Of a stretch of 64,000 nucleotides of DNA, positions 26,823 through 35,685 are shown piece after piece. A model generated the notes under the pieces. It was given only the letters and a program-made list of their open reading frames with translations. It ran no database searches and was not told the DNA's origin. This DNA comes from Planctomycetota bacterium (GTDB lineage Bacteria > Planctomycetota > GCA-002687715). The DNA is taken from NCBI GenBank assembly GCA_009691765.1, contig SIAO01000005.1, positions 1 to 64,000 on the forward strand, written 5' to 3'. Made by a program: the position numbers and the translations under genes. Numbering within the stretch: the stretch's first letter is position 1; every line of letters starts with the position of its first letter.

Positions 26823-27761
26823 TCAGTGCCCCACCGCTTCGAGATAGCGCTCAGCTTCAAGTGCCGCCATGCAACCGCTGCCTGCAGCCGTGATCGCTTG
26901 GCGGTAGTAGGAATCCTGCACGTCACCGCAAGCGAAGACGCCTGGCAATTCCGTTGCAGCACGACCGGGAGTTGTTTGCAGGTAGCCCTTCGCGTCCATG
27001 GTGAGTTGCCCACGAAACATCTCGGTGTTCGGCACATGTCCGATGGCCAAAAATATGCCGTCCACCGTCACATCTTCGATGACACCCGTCTGCGTGTCGC
27101 GCATGCGCGCACCACGGAGCCTTTGTCCCGGCGTTCCGAGGTACTCAAGAATCTCCGAGTTCCAGCGCGCGCTGACCTTGGGATTGGCGAGAACGCGGTC
27201 TTGCATGATCTTGCTGGCGCGCAAGGAATCGCGCCGATGCACCAGCGTCACCTTCGAGGCGTAGCGCGTGAGGAAGTTGGCCTCCTCGGCTGCGGAATCG
27301 CCACCACCGACGACGAAGACGTGCTTGTTCTTGAAGAAGAAGCCATCGCAAGTGGCGCATGCTGACAGGCCGTGCCCCATGAAGGCACCTTCATCTGGCA
27401 GATTCAACAACTTCGCGCTCGCACCAGTGCTGATGATGACCGTGTGCGCGCACACTTCTCGCTCAGCACTGCGCACACTGAACGGCGCGCCAGATTTCAG
27501 ATCCACGCTCACGACGTTCTCGGAGTGAATCTGCGTGCCGAAGCGCGCCGCTTGGTCGCGGAAGCGCTGCATCAGCTCTGGGCCCATGATGCCTTCAGGA
27601 AAGCCTGGGTAGTTCTCCACATCGGTGGTGATGGTGAGTTGCCCGCCGGGCTGCGGTCCTTCGAACAAGACGGGTGCAAGATTGGCCCGGGCCGCGTAGA
27701 TAGCAGCAGTCCACCCGGCGGGACCGGAGCCAATGATGACGACGTTCGCGGTTTCAGTCAT
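26823..27761 (-). CDS. trxB: Thioredoxin reductase
   Basis: 312 residues. FAD-binding VVIIGSGPAGWTAAIYAARA at the N-terminus, redox-active CATC in GLSACATCDGFFF near 136, NADPH-binding VFVVGGGDSAAEEANFL, and the closing GVFACGDVQD. These are complete and in the usual order for low-molecular-weight bacterial TrxB. It reduces thioredoxin with NADPH in the cytoplasm. No thioredoxin gene lies beside it. It is divergent from the EIIA gene, so its promoter lies in 27762-27868. Confidence 0.96.
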   Translation of the reverse strand: MTETANVVIIGSGPAGWTAAIYAARANLAPVLFEGPQPGGQLTITTDVENYPGFPEGIMGPELMQRFRDQAARFGTQIHSENVVSVDLKSGAPFSVRSAEREVCAHTVIISTGASAKLLNLPDEGAFMGHGLSACATCDGFFFKNKHVFVVGGGDSAAEEANFLTRYASKVTLVHRRDSLRASKIMQDRVLANPKVSARWNSEILEYLGTPGQRLRGARMRDTQTGVIEDVTVDGIFLAIGHVPNTEMFRGQLTMDAKGYLQTTPGRAATELPGVFACGDVQDSYYRQAITAAGSGCMAALEAERYLEAVGH

Positions 27762-27868
27762 GCAGTCTTCCTTGCGCGTTGGATGCTACCCATCGGTTTT
27801 GACGCACAAAAGCAGCCGCGTTTGACCCTTCCAGAGGCTGCGCTATGGTGCTGTGCACCGAGGACTCC

Positions 27869-28318
27869 ATGGAACTGACCCAACTACTGGCCGCCGATCG
27901 CATCATCTCCATCAAGGAGCCCACCAAGGAAGCTGCGCTCAAGGCGTTGGTGAAAGTCTTAGGCAAGACCAACACGGTCGGCAAGGAAAAGGAATTGGCG
28001 AAAGCCATCTCGGACCGCGAGCGCATTCTCTCCACCGGCATTGGCTATGGCATCGCGATCCCGCACGCCAAGATTGCTTCCGTAAAGTCCTTCATTGCCG
28101 CCATCGGAACTTCCAAGGCCGGCATCCCTTTCGAGAGCCTCGACGGCAAGCCCGTGAACATCGTGGTCATGATCGCTGGGCCTGAAGGCCAAAACGAAGA
28201 GTACTTGCGCATCCTCGCGCGCTTCACCAACGTGCTGAAATCCGAACAGACCCGCACGCGCATCATCGAAGCCAAGAAGCCCGAACAAGTGATGGCGATC
28301 CTCAGCGAATCACGCTGA
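27869..28318 (+). CDS. ptsN: PTS EIIA-like protein (PtsN type)
   Basis: 149 residues from the ATG at 27869. The fructose/nitrogen EIIA fold is clear, with the phosphorylated His at residue 66 in GYGIAIPHAKIASVKSF. No EI, HPr, EIIB or EIIC gene is near, so it fits regulatory PtsN better than a sugar uptake system. It is followed with one base between stops by the convergent PAP2-PHP gene. Confidence 0.88.
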   Translation: MELTQLLAADRIISIKEPTKEAALKALVKVLGKTNTVGKEKELAKAISDRERILSTGIGYGIAIPHAKIASVKSFIAAIGTSKAGIPFESLDGKPVNIVVMIAGPEGQNEEYLRILARFTNVLKSEQTRTRIIEAKKPEQVMAILSESR

Positions 28319-28319
28319 G

Positions 28320-30224
28320 TCAGACCTTGGTGCAACAACGCCGCCGCGAACACCACGCGGCGAGCAGCGTTCCCCACGCGAGCCAAGACACTCTTCCCCA
28401 TCCGGGCATCGTGCGCAAATAGTCCCAGAGCATTTGCACAGGCGCGAGCAATGCACGCAGCGCTGAAGCCTGCGTTGCGGCCACGCGCGCTTGCGGCGCC
28501 GCAACGACGAGCGCTCGAACTTCTCGCCGTTCAAGGAAGTGTTGCAACACAGCTTCCCGGCGTGCCGTCGGTTCTGCCGGAAACTCGCCCGGCAAGAACG
28601 TAATGCAAGGAGATCCGCTGAAGCGACCATGCGCATCGCTGTTGCCGAACCCAACAATGTTGTTGCTCTTGCAAAGTCCTGCGAGTTCCTGACAACTTGC
28701 TTGCTCTGTCGCGCTGGAGCAAAGCGCACGGTGTGCGACTTCAAAGCCATCGACACCCGCGGCCACATATTCAGCTCGCGAGGGAATGCGTTGCCTGCAT
28801 TGCTCCACCGTCAACGCTGCGCGCGTTCTTGCGTCATGAGCCACGCTGATCAATCCACCGCTGGCACGCACTGCGCGCACCGCTTCCAGCGTCTTGCGCG
28901 CCACATTCCCTTCCGCGAAGTCCTCTGGCGTCAAACGCTGCAGCAGCGCCGTTTGCAAGGCAGCCTCCGGTCCGTAGCAGAGCAGGTGCGCGCTCACAGC
29001 GCCACGCTCGTGCGCCCCGCCGCTCCATTCCATGCCTCGCAGCACAGTCAAGCCTTCAGGCGCTAAAAACTCCGCAGGATGCGCGTCGTGATTGGTGATG
29101 ACGACCACATCGACGCCATGGTCCCGCGCACGCTGCAACATGGTGTCGATGGAGGCCGCGCCATCCACCTTGTCACCAGCATGAACATGCCCGTCGAAGA
29201 CCAAGCCCGGAGTTTGGGAGACGAAGCGATCCGCGGCCGCCCAACCCCACCACGCAAACGCGGCAACACCCGCGAGCCAAAGCGCAGCGCAAGAAACGCG
29301 AACGAGCCGCACGCGCCAAGGAGTAGACCAAGGCAGGACAAGCAACACGAGCAAACCCAACGCGATCAACGGCGCAGAGGCCATTGCAAATTCGCGCGGC
29401 GAACTCCACCGTGCGAGTGCCAACGCAGGACCCGCCACGGGCTCCAGAAGCACTCGCTCAAGCGTCGGAACAACGCGCAGCATCCCGGAGGGCATGAGGG
29501 TTGCTGCATCGACGACATGTGCAGGTCGTGCAAAAGCGAACCCGAGCGCCAAGATTGTTGCGAGCAACGCTAGGCCGCGCCATGCACCACTCGGACGCAC
29601 TTCACGCCCGCGCAATAGGCTCAAGAGCACAGCGCACACCAACAGGGACAAAGCCACGGAAGCCACGGCATCGGAGAGAAAATGCCGTGCCAACACTGTG
29701 CGATCGAGCACGAGAAGTGGCATCAACAAGAACAGCGCGCGCGCCACTTTGTGACGGTGGAACAAGAGCCACAGAACACAGGCAGCACTGGCCGCCGTGA
29801 CCACATGTCCAGAAGGGAACGACTTGGTGTCGATGGCCGGGAATGGTGCGTTGAGGCCGCGCTCTACGAGTCCGTGAATCGCACTCATCGGCCGCGCCCG
29901 AGCGACCCAGACTTTGAGAGCATCCGCCACACAAATTCCGAGCAGCGGCACGGCGAGCAGCAAGACCCCATTGACCCTGCGCGTTGCGGAACTTGCACAG
30001 AACCAAAGCCACGCTCCGGGGATCAAGACCGCGAGAAAAAGCACTGTGGGAGCCCAAGCCTCGACGTGCAACCAGAATGCCTCGCTGGTGGGCAGCAAGG
30101 AGTTGAGCGCCAAAGCGAGCGAGGTGTCGAAAGGCAGAGCCAAGAGGGCAAGGGCAGCGCCTATAGCAGCCGCGACAAAGAAACCCCGCGCTGCGGGAAG
30201 TGGTCGTTCGGAATCCTGTGGCAT
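28320..30224 (-). CDS. PAP2 phosphatase fused to a PHP domain
   Basis: 634 residues from ATG 30224. The first half is a membrane PAP2 domain: K104-x6-RP in KVWVARARP, PSGH at 137-140, and R175-x5-H181 in RTVLARHFLSD, the complete phosphatase triad. Several more transmembrane helices follow. A PHP-type domain then starts at about 343 with FDGHVHAGD, TNHD at 377-380, and GNSDAH later, all metal ligands. A final hydrophobic helix and CSRRRCC end it. PAP2 proteins strip phosphate from lipids; PHP domains are phosphoesterases. The fusion implies two steps at one membrane site. Divergent from the pyruvate-kinase-like fusion gene. Confidence 0.85.
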   Translation of the reverse strand: MPQDSERPLPAARGFFVAAAIGAALALLALPFDTSLALALNSLLPTSEAFWLHVEAWAPTVLFLAVLIPGAWLWFCASSATRRVNGVLLLAVPLLGICVADALKVWVARARPMSAIHGLVERGLNAPFPAIDTKSFPSGHVVTAASAACVLWLLFHRHKVARALFLLMPLLVLDRTVLARHFLSDAVASVALSLLVCAVLLSLLRGREVRPSGAWRGLALLATILALGFAFARPAHVVDAATLMPSGMLRVVPTLERVLLEPVAGPALALARWSSPREFAMASAPLIALGLLVLLVLPWSTPWRVRLVRVSCAALWLAGVAAFAWWGWAAADRFVSQTPGLVFDGHVHAGDKVDGAASIDTMLQRARDHGVDVVVITNHDAHPAEFLAPEGLTVLRGMEWSGGAHERGAVSAHLLCYGPEAALQTALLQRLTPEDFAEGNVARKTLEAVRAVRASGGLISVAHDARTRAALTVEQCRQRIPSRAEYVAAGVDGFEVAHRALCSSATEQASCQELAGLCKSNNIVGFGNSDAHGRFSGSPCITFLPGEFPAEPTARREAVLQHFLERREVRALVVAAPQARVAATQASALRALLAPVQMLWDYLRTMPGWGRVSWLAWGTLLAAWCSRRRCCTKV

Positions 30225-30313
30225 CACGCGGATTTGCTCCACTCTGAGGTCTCGCTTCAGCGTGATATCTTTACCCACCACCCTTACAAACGCCACCCGA
30301 GATCTTCACATTC
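30225..30313. promoter_or_regulatory. Divergent upstream region of PAP2-PHP and pyruvate-kinase-like genes
   Basis: The 89 bases between the two start codons must hold both promoters. No clear -35/-10 pair or dyad stands out. CACCACCC and GATCTTCAC near the plus-strand start offer no strong ribosome site. Confidence 0.3.
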
Positions 30314-32065
30314 ATGGACATTGACGCGCGCGACAACCGCGGCCGAACACGCTTTATCTGCACCATTGGGCCGAAGCTCCTTGAGCGCTCCGCGCTAGAA
30401 CAGCTCACGCTGCATGGCATGAACATCGCCCGCGTCAACGGCTCGCACGGCAGCTTGGACGATATCCGCGCCATGGTGAGCTTCTTGAAGCGCGAGCTAC
30501 CGGCGGGGGTCAAGATCTTGTTGGACTTGCCGGGCAACAAAGTGCGCACCGACAACATCTGCGAGCCCATCGCGCTCAAAGCTGGGGCCGAGTTCGTGCT
30601 GCACCCCGAGAACCTCACCTTCAAATCGCTGTGGTCACGAGTGAAGGCGGGCGACCGCATCTCTGCCGCTGATGGCGCCATCCAAATGGATGTGACAGGC
30701 GTCAATGGCACCGACATCCACACTTGCGTCGTGGTGGGCGGGAACTTGGCCAATCGCAAAGGCCTGAACATCCGCGGCATCGGCGATTCCATGCCCTTCG
30801 ATTTTGAACGCGACATCGCCTTGATGAATGTCGCCATCGAATTGCGTGTGGATTACGTGGGGTTGTCCTTCGTGCGTTCCGGTGAACATGTGCGCCGCAC
30901 ACGCGCGCAACTTACAGGCACGGGCGTCGGCATCGTCGCCAAAGTGGAAACCGCTGAAGCCGTGGCCGGACTCGACCGCGTGCTGCAAAGCTCCGACATG
31001 ATCATGATCGATCGTGGCGATCTCGAAGCGGACATTGGCCGCGAGAACGTGCCCTTGGTGACCAAGCGCGTGCTGCGCCGTGCCAACGAATTGGGTGTGC
31101 CCGTCATCGTGGCCAGCCAATTCCTCACCACTATGCTCGAACGCCCACTGCCTGTGATGGCGGAGGTCAGCGACATTGCCAACGCCGTTCTCGACGGCGC
31201 CGATGTGCTGATGCTCAGCGAAGAGACCGCCATCGGGCAGTATCCCAACGAAGCCATTGGCACGATGCGTCATGTCGCCCGCACTGTGGAGCGTTGGCAA
31301 TCCAGCGATTATCACGCCGTGATTCTCGCGGCGGGTCCCTCCACGGGTTTCGGATCGCTCACCACCAACAAACACAAGTGCATGTTGGATGTCGGTGGTT
31401 CCACAATCATCAGCCATCAACTTTCCAACCTGCGCGCATGTGGCATTACCGACGACCGCATCACGGTGGTCATCGGGCACAACCATCACCAGATCGAGGC
31501 CTACCTGCGTGGCGAAGGCTTTCTCGGTCGCTTTGTCTTCAACCCGTGGTACGCGACGACGAACATGTTGGTTTCACTGTGGCTGGCCCGCGAAACCAGC
31601 AATCTCGTCATTGTTTATGGCGACATCATTTTCGAACGCGCCATTCTCATGGACTTGCTGGCCTGTCCCGGCGCGGCAGCCCTCGCGGTGGATACCGATT
31701 CCGAAATGGGGCCTGAAGACGAGAAGGTCATCGTGAAAGACGGTGGTGTGTTGCGCATGAGCAAAGAACTGGATCCTGCGCACTGCGCTGGTGAGTTCAT
31801 TGGCCTCGCACGCCTCGATGCTGCGACAGCGACTGCTCTCTTGCAGGAAATGGACCACGTCACCCGCGCCGGAGGGCTTATGGAGTTCTTGAGCGTGGCC
31901 CTCGAACGCATCGCAGCACGCGGCATCCGCTTGCAAACCGTGCCGACACAAGGGCGTGCGTGGAATGACAACGACTGCATCGCAGACCTCGATCGCTCGC
32001 GCGACTCGATCTTCGGACGCATCCAAGCGGCGCAAAACACGCAGCCTCAAGCCTCGCATCAGTGA
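30314..32065 (+). CDS. Pyruvate-kinase-like domain fused to a nucleotidyltransferase
   Basis: 583 residues. Residues 10-330 match the pyruvate kinase barrel: RFICTIGP, R40-V-N42-G-S44-H45-G, D71 in LLDLPGNKVRT, K210 and E212 in GIVAKVETAEA, D236 in MIDRGDLE, and AEVSDIANAVLDGADVLMLS. The pyruvate kinase C-terminal domain is absent. From about 333 a nucleotidyltransferase begins (YHAVILAAGPSTGFGSLTT, NKHKCML, then VIVYGDIIFE). Substitutions against true pyruvate kinase are NFS to NGS, GPEIRT to GNKVRT and SGETA to SEETA. It is translationally coupled to the ATP-sulfurylase-like gene. Its actual substrates are not known to me. Confidence 0.85.
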   Translation: MDIDARDNRGRTRFICTIGPKLLERSALEQLTLHGMNIARVNGSHGSLDDIRAMVSFLKRELPAGVKILLDLPGNKVRTDNICEPIALKAGAEFVLHPENLTFKSLWSRVKAGDRISAADGAIQMDVTGVNGTDIHTCVVVGGNLANRKGLNIRGIGDSMPFDFERDIALMNVAIELRVDYVGLSFVRSGEHVRRTRAQLTGTGVGIVAKVETAEAVAGLDRVLQSSDMIMIDRGDLEADIGRENVPLVTKRVLRRANELGVPVIVASQFLTTMLERPLPVMAEVSDIANAVLDGADVLMLSEETAIGQYPNEAIGTMRHVARTVERWQSSDYHAVILAAGPSTGFGSLTTNKHKCMLDVGGSTIISHQLSNLRACGITDDRITVVIGHNHHQIEAYLRGEGFLGRFVFNPWYATTNMLVSLWLARETSNLVIVYGDIIFERAILMDLLACPGAAALAVDTDSEMGPEDEKVIVKDGGVLRMSKELDPAHCAGEFIGLARLDAATATALLQEMDHVTRAGGLMEFLSVALERIAARGIRLQTVPTQGRAWNDNDCIADLDRSRDSIFGRIQAAQNTQPQASHQ

Positions 32066-33267
32066 GCGCACCCTCTCCCATGTCCCACCAGCAATCCGTA
32101 CCGCCACGTCCGGCTTTGGTCCAACTCCAACTGCATGGCGACGCCCTCGCTTCAGCCCAGCAACGCGCGGCGCAATTGCCGCGCCTCGGCATCGACCGCA
32201 ATATGGTTCTCGATGTCGAGAAGTTGGCCAACGGCACTTTCTCGCCACTCACTGGCTTCATGGGCTCGGCCGACTATCACTCAGTCCTCAATGACGTGCG
32301 GCTCGCTGCTGGAACGCCGTGGTCCATACCGATCATCTTGCAATGTGCTCCCGAGAAAGCACGCGGCCTCAGCGCTGGCATGGAAGTGTTGCTTTGGAAT
32401 GAAGCTGAAGACATCCCGAGCGCCATCCTCACGCTCTCGGAAGTCCACTCCATCGATCTCCTAGAACAAGCGCGCAAGGTGTACGGCACCGAAGACAGCG
32501 CGCATCCGGGTGTGAAGCGCATGCTCTCGCTAGGCACCTGCTGCCTTGCCGGCGGCATCGCATTGCTCGCTCATTCAAAGAGCCTGATTCCCGCCGCCTA
32601 CGACCAAGACCCAAGCGCGGTGCGCGCTGAAATCGATCGCCGCGGATTTCGCACCGTCACCGGTTTTCAAACACGCAACCTCGGGCACAAGGCCCACGAG
32701 CATTTGCAAAAGGTCGGCTTGGAACTCACCGACGGTTTGCTCATCCATCCGCTCATCGGTTGGAAAAAAGCTGGCGATATGCTGCCCGAGATCATTCTTG
32801 AGGGTTACGAGATCCTCATCGAGAACTACTACCCACGCGAAAAAGTAATGCTTGCCGGACTCACCACGGCCATGCGCTACGCCGGGCCGCGCGAAGCGTT
32901 ATTTCACGCCATCATTCGCCGCAACTTTGGCTGCACGCACTTCATCGTGGGACGTGACCACGCGGGCGTCGGCAACTACTACGAGAAATACGCCGGCCAC
33001 CGCATCTTCGATCGCTTCACAGCAGTGGAGCTCGGCATCACGCCGCTACGTCTGCATGGTCCGTGCTACTGCAGCCGCTGCGATGAAATCGTCACTGAAC
33101 AAATCTGTCCCCATGGCCCTGCTGCATGGCGCGACATTTCCGGCACCGAAGTGCGGGCCATGATTGCGCGGGGCGAAGAACCGCCGGCGACCATCATGCG
33201 TCCTGAAATCGCGCGCTTCTTGATCGCGAAGGGCCGCAGCGGAGCCGTGTTCTTCGAAGAACGCTGA
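32062..33267 (+). CDS. sat: ATP-sulfurylase-like protein
   Basis: 401 residues from GTG 32062, overlapping the upstream stop as GTGA. The family landmarks are present: QTRNLGHKAHEHL at about 203-215, DGLLIHPLIGWKK, AMRYAGPREALFHAIIRR, GRDHAGVG at 297-304, and a late four-cysteine site (335, 337, 340, 349). The nucleotide motif differs from the canonical TRNPxHRAHE: it has L-G where P-x is expected and K for R. It may be a real ATP sulfurylase making APS, or a relative acting on another oxyanion. No CysNC, APS kinase or reductase gene is nearby, so ordinary sulfate assimilation is not supported by context. Confidence 0.82.
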   Translation: MSAPSPMSHQQSVPPRPALVQLQLHGDALASAQQRAAQLPRLGIDRNMVLDVEKLANGTFSPLTGFMGSADYHSVLNDVRLAAGTPWSIPIILQCAPEKARGLSAGMEVLLWNEAEDIPSAILTLSEVHSIDLLEQARKVYGTEDSAHPGVKRMLSLGTCCLAGGIALLAHSKSLIPAAYDQDPSAVRAEIDRRGFRTVTGFQTRNLGHKAHEHLQKVGLELTDGLLIHPLIGWKKAGDMLPEIILEGYEILIENYYPREKVMLAGLTTAMRYAGPREALFHAIIRRNFGCTHFIVGRDHAGVGNYYEKYAGHRIFDRFTAVELGITPLRLHGPCYCSRCDEIVTEQICPHGPAAWRDISGTEVRAMIARGEEPPATIMRPEIARFLIAKGRSGAVFFEER

Positions 33268-33279
33268 GAGGGATTCACC

Positions 33280-34086
33280 ATGGGCGCTTGGGACGAAATC
33301 AAAGACCTGCACAAGAAGAGCACTGCTGGAGCCAAGGAGGGCATCGCCTTTCGTTGGTTCTCGCGGCCTCTCGCCAGTTTCATCCTCTTTCACATTCAGC
33401 GCTCGAAGTGGACTCCAAACCAGATCACCATCCTCTCGCTGTTGGTGGGCATGGCCGGTTTCCTCGTGCACTTGTTCGTGCTGCCGTGGTGGGGGCTGAT
33501 GCTGGGTTGCGCCCTATTCATGTTGGCTCACGTGCTCGATGCGCTCGATGGTCAACTCGCGCGCCATCGCAAAGCTGGTTCGGTCATCGGCATGCACTTC
33601 GATTTCTTCATCGATGCCTTGAAGGCCTACATGATGTACGGCGCGCTCGCAGTGCGCCTGTACCAGCAGGTGCGGCATCCGGGTGACGGGCAAGGCCCAT
33701 GGGGCGGCGCCTACGCATCGCCGACATTTCTCTTGGACGGATTCGTGCGCGACTATGGCGCAGACAGCATTCTGCTGTTCACGGCCTTTGGCATGGCCAT
33801 GCTGGCGACTGGCATTGGCTGCACCGAATTCATGAAGAAGAAGGAATGGAAAGACCTCCTGCCTGCCGCTTCCGGCGGCGCTGGCGGTTTCTCGCTTGTA
33901 GGCCTCGCCGAGAAACTTGGCCGCTTCGTCGTCGATTACCCCAGCTATATCTTGCTGCTCTGTCTCTTGAATCGCGTGGACGCCTACTTCATCGCGTACA
34001 CGCTCGTGGTGGCGGTCTATTCCGCTCGCGCGTTGTTCGGCATCACGCTGCGGCTGTGGCGCATCAATCCGTACGGCAACCGCTGA
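33280..34086 (+). CDS. CDP-alcohol phosphatidyltransferase
   Basis: 268 residues and about six transmembrane helices. The full CDP-alcohol signature is present: D87-x2-D90-G91-x2-A94-R95-x8-G104-x3-D108-x3-D112. Enzymes of this family move a phospho-alcohol from a CDP-activated donor to an acceptor in the membrane. A soluble hydrophilic N-terminus (1-25) precedes the first helix. It lies 12 bases after the ATP-sulfurylase-like gene, so it probably uses the CDP-activated product of the fused nucleotidyltransferase. Phosphatidylglycerophosphate or phosphatidylserine synthase cannot be excluded from sequence alone. Confidence 0.88.
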   Translation: MGAWDEIKDLHKKSTAGAKEGIAFRWFSRPLASFILFHIQRSKWTPNQITILSLLVGMAGFLVHLFVLPWWGLMLGCALFMLAHVLDALDGQLARHRKAGSVIGMHFDFFIDALKAYMMYGALAVRLYQQVRHPGDGQGPWGGAYASPTFLLDGFVRDYGADSILLFTAFGMAMLATGIGCTEFMKKKEWKDLLPAASGGAGGFSLVGLAEKLGRFVVDYPSYILLLCLLNRVDAYFIAYTLVVAVYSARALFGITLRLWRINPYGNR

Positions 34087-34090
34087 AGCG

Positions 34091-35653
34091 CTATCTCATT
34101 CGCCAACGGCACTGCCACGGCGCTTCCGCAGGGCCAACGCTGCTCACGACACCGTTGGCTTCGAGACGGCGCAGCAAACTGAACACCGTTTCCGCGTCGG
34201 CCGAGAGTGAAGCCGCAAGTTCGGCAACATCCGGCGAGCTCTGTGCCGCACGCAGTGTGTCCAGCAATTTGCGCTGCACATCCAACACTTGTGCCGCTGC
34301 CAGCTTCCCCGCTTCCACTCCGGGTTGGTCGTAAGCATTGATGTCCGCGAAACTCGCATAAAAACCGACGCTGCGTTCAAAGAGCGCCAGCAGTGCGCCG
34401 AGCGAACGAGCGTCGAGATTGCGCAGCGTGATGCTCAAGCTGGCGCGACCGGCGTCGGCGAGTGCGGCACGTGTGCCAGAGAGGAACCCGCCCAAGAAAT
34501 CGCCGACACTGATGTCCTTCTCCACTTCATGGCGCGCACCGCGCCCCTCGCGCAACACTTCCACAAACAGGGCGAAGAAGTCGTGCACGCCATCGCGCAA
34601 TTGCTGCACATAGGCATGCTGATCCGTCGAACCTTTATTGCCATACACCGTGAGGCCCTGAAACACATCGCGTCCAGCGCTATCCGTGCGCTTGCCGAGC
34701 GACTCCATGATGAGCTGCTGCAAATAGCGCGCGAAAAATGCAAGCCGGTCTTTGTAAGGCAACACCACGAGAGAACGAGCTCCGCGGCCACCTGACTGTT
34801 CCCACCAATACACACTCAAAAGCGCGGCGGGATTCTTTGCGAAATCGCTGCGGCGCGTGAGCACATCCATTTCGCACGCACCACGCAGCAAGCCCTCCAT
34901 GTCCAAGCCTTCGAGCATGCCGGGCACAAGTCCCACAGCGGACCAGAGCGAGGTGCGTCCGCCAACCCAATCCCACATGGGGAAGCGTGCAAGCCAACCT
35001 GCAGCTTCGCGGTCTAAGCGACTCCCCTCGCCCGTCACGGCGACGGCTTGCCGCGCGAAATCCAGTCCGTGCTTCGCGAAGGCGGCACGCACGAGCAGCG
35101 TGCAATTCAGTGGTTCCGGCGTGCTGCCAGACTTGCTGGTGACCACAACAAGCGTTGTGGCAAGGCGGCTACCCAAGCGTTGCAACACACGCTCCACACC
35201 ATCAGGGTCGGTGTTGTCGAGGAACGCTGGCGCAAGACCGGGCCCGGGCCCAAGAGCATCAGAAACCAACATGGGCCCAAGCGCCGAACCCCCAATGCCA
35301 ATGCACAGCATGTCGCTGAACGCCTCACCGCATGGAGCGCGCAACCGCCCCGTGTGCACCTCTGTGGCGAAAGCGCGAACAGCAGCGTTGCAGGCATTGA
35401 TGGCCTCGCCGAGTGCCGCTTCTGGGGCCAACGCCGCTGCGCGAAGCCAGTAGTGTCCAACGCGCCGCTTTTCTGAAGGATTCGCGATGGCTCCCGCTTC
35501 CAACGCTTGCATCGCTTGCAGTGCAGCTTTCAAGCGCACCGCGTGACGCTCGGGCCAGTCTGCCGGCAAGAAGCTGTGCGCCGCATCCAGCGTGAAGTTC
35601 AAATCTGCATCATGCAGCAGCGTGCGTTGATATTCCTGCCAGTCCAAAGACAT
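34091..35653 (-). CDS. pgi: Glucose-6-phosphate isomerase with C-terminal extension
   Basis: 520 residues. Sugar-isomerase motifs are clear: CIGIGGSALGPMLVSDAL, VVTSKSGSTPEPLNC, and YGNKGSTDQHAYVQQLRDG, which carries the catalytic His. Beyond about residue 450 the chain continues with a small helical segment (DTLRAAQSSPDVAELAASLS, then TVFSLLRRLEANGVV) that looks like a winged helix and is not part of E. coli Pgi. It interconverts glucose-6-phosphate and fructose-6-phosphate. It is the last gene of the minus-strand run from dgt. Confidence 0.93.
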   Translation of the reverse strand: MSLDWQEYQRTLLHDADLNFTLDAAHSFLPADWPERHAVRLKAALQAMQALEAGAIANPSEKRRVGHYWLRAAALAPEAALGEAINACNAAVRAFATEVHTGRLRAPCGEAFSDMLCIGIGGSALGPMLVSDALGPGPGLAPAFLDNTDPDGVERVLQRLGSRLATTLVVVTSKSGSTPEPLNCTLLVRAAFAKHGLDFARQAVAVTGEGSRLDREAAGWLARFPMWDWVGGRTSLWSAVGLVPGMLEGLDMEGLLRGACEMDVLTRRSDFAKNPAALLSVYWWEQSGGRGARSLVVLPYKDRLAFFARYLQQLIMESLGKRTDSAGRDVFQGLTVYGNKGSTDQHAYVQQLRDGVHDFFALFVEVLREGRGARHEVEKDISVGDFLGGFLSGTRAALADAGRASLSITLRNLDARSLGALLALFERSVGFYASFADINAYDQPGVEAGKLAAAQVLDVQRKLLDTLRAAQSSPDVAELAASLSADAETVFSLLRRLEANGVVSSVGPAEAPWQCRWRMR

Positions 35654-35685
35654 GCAGCACCTCGTGAGCGGATTCTATGCGCGCT

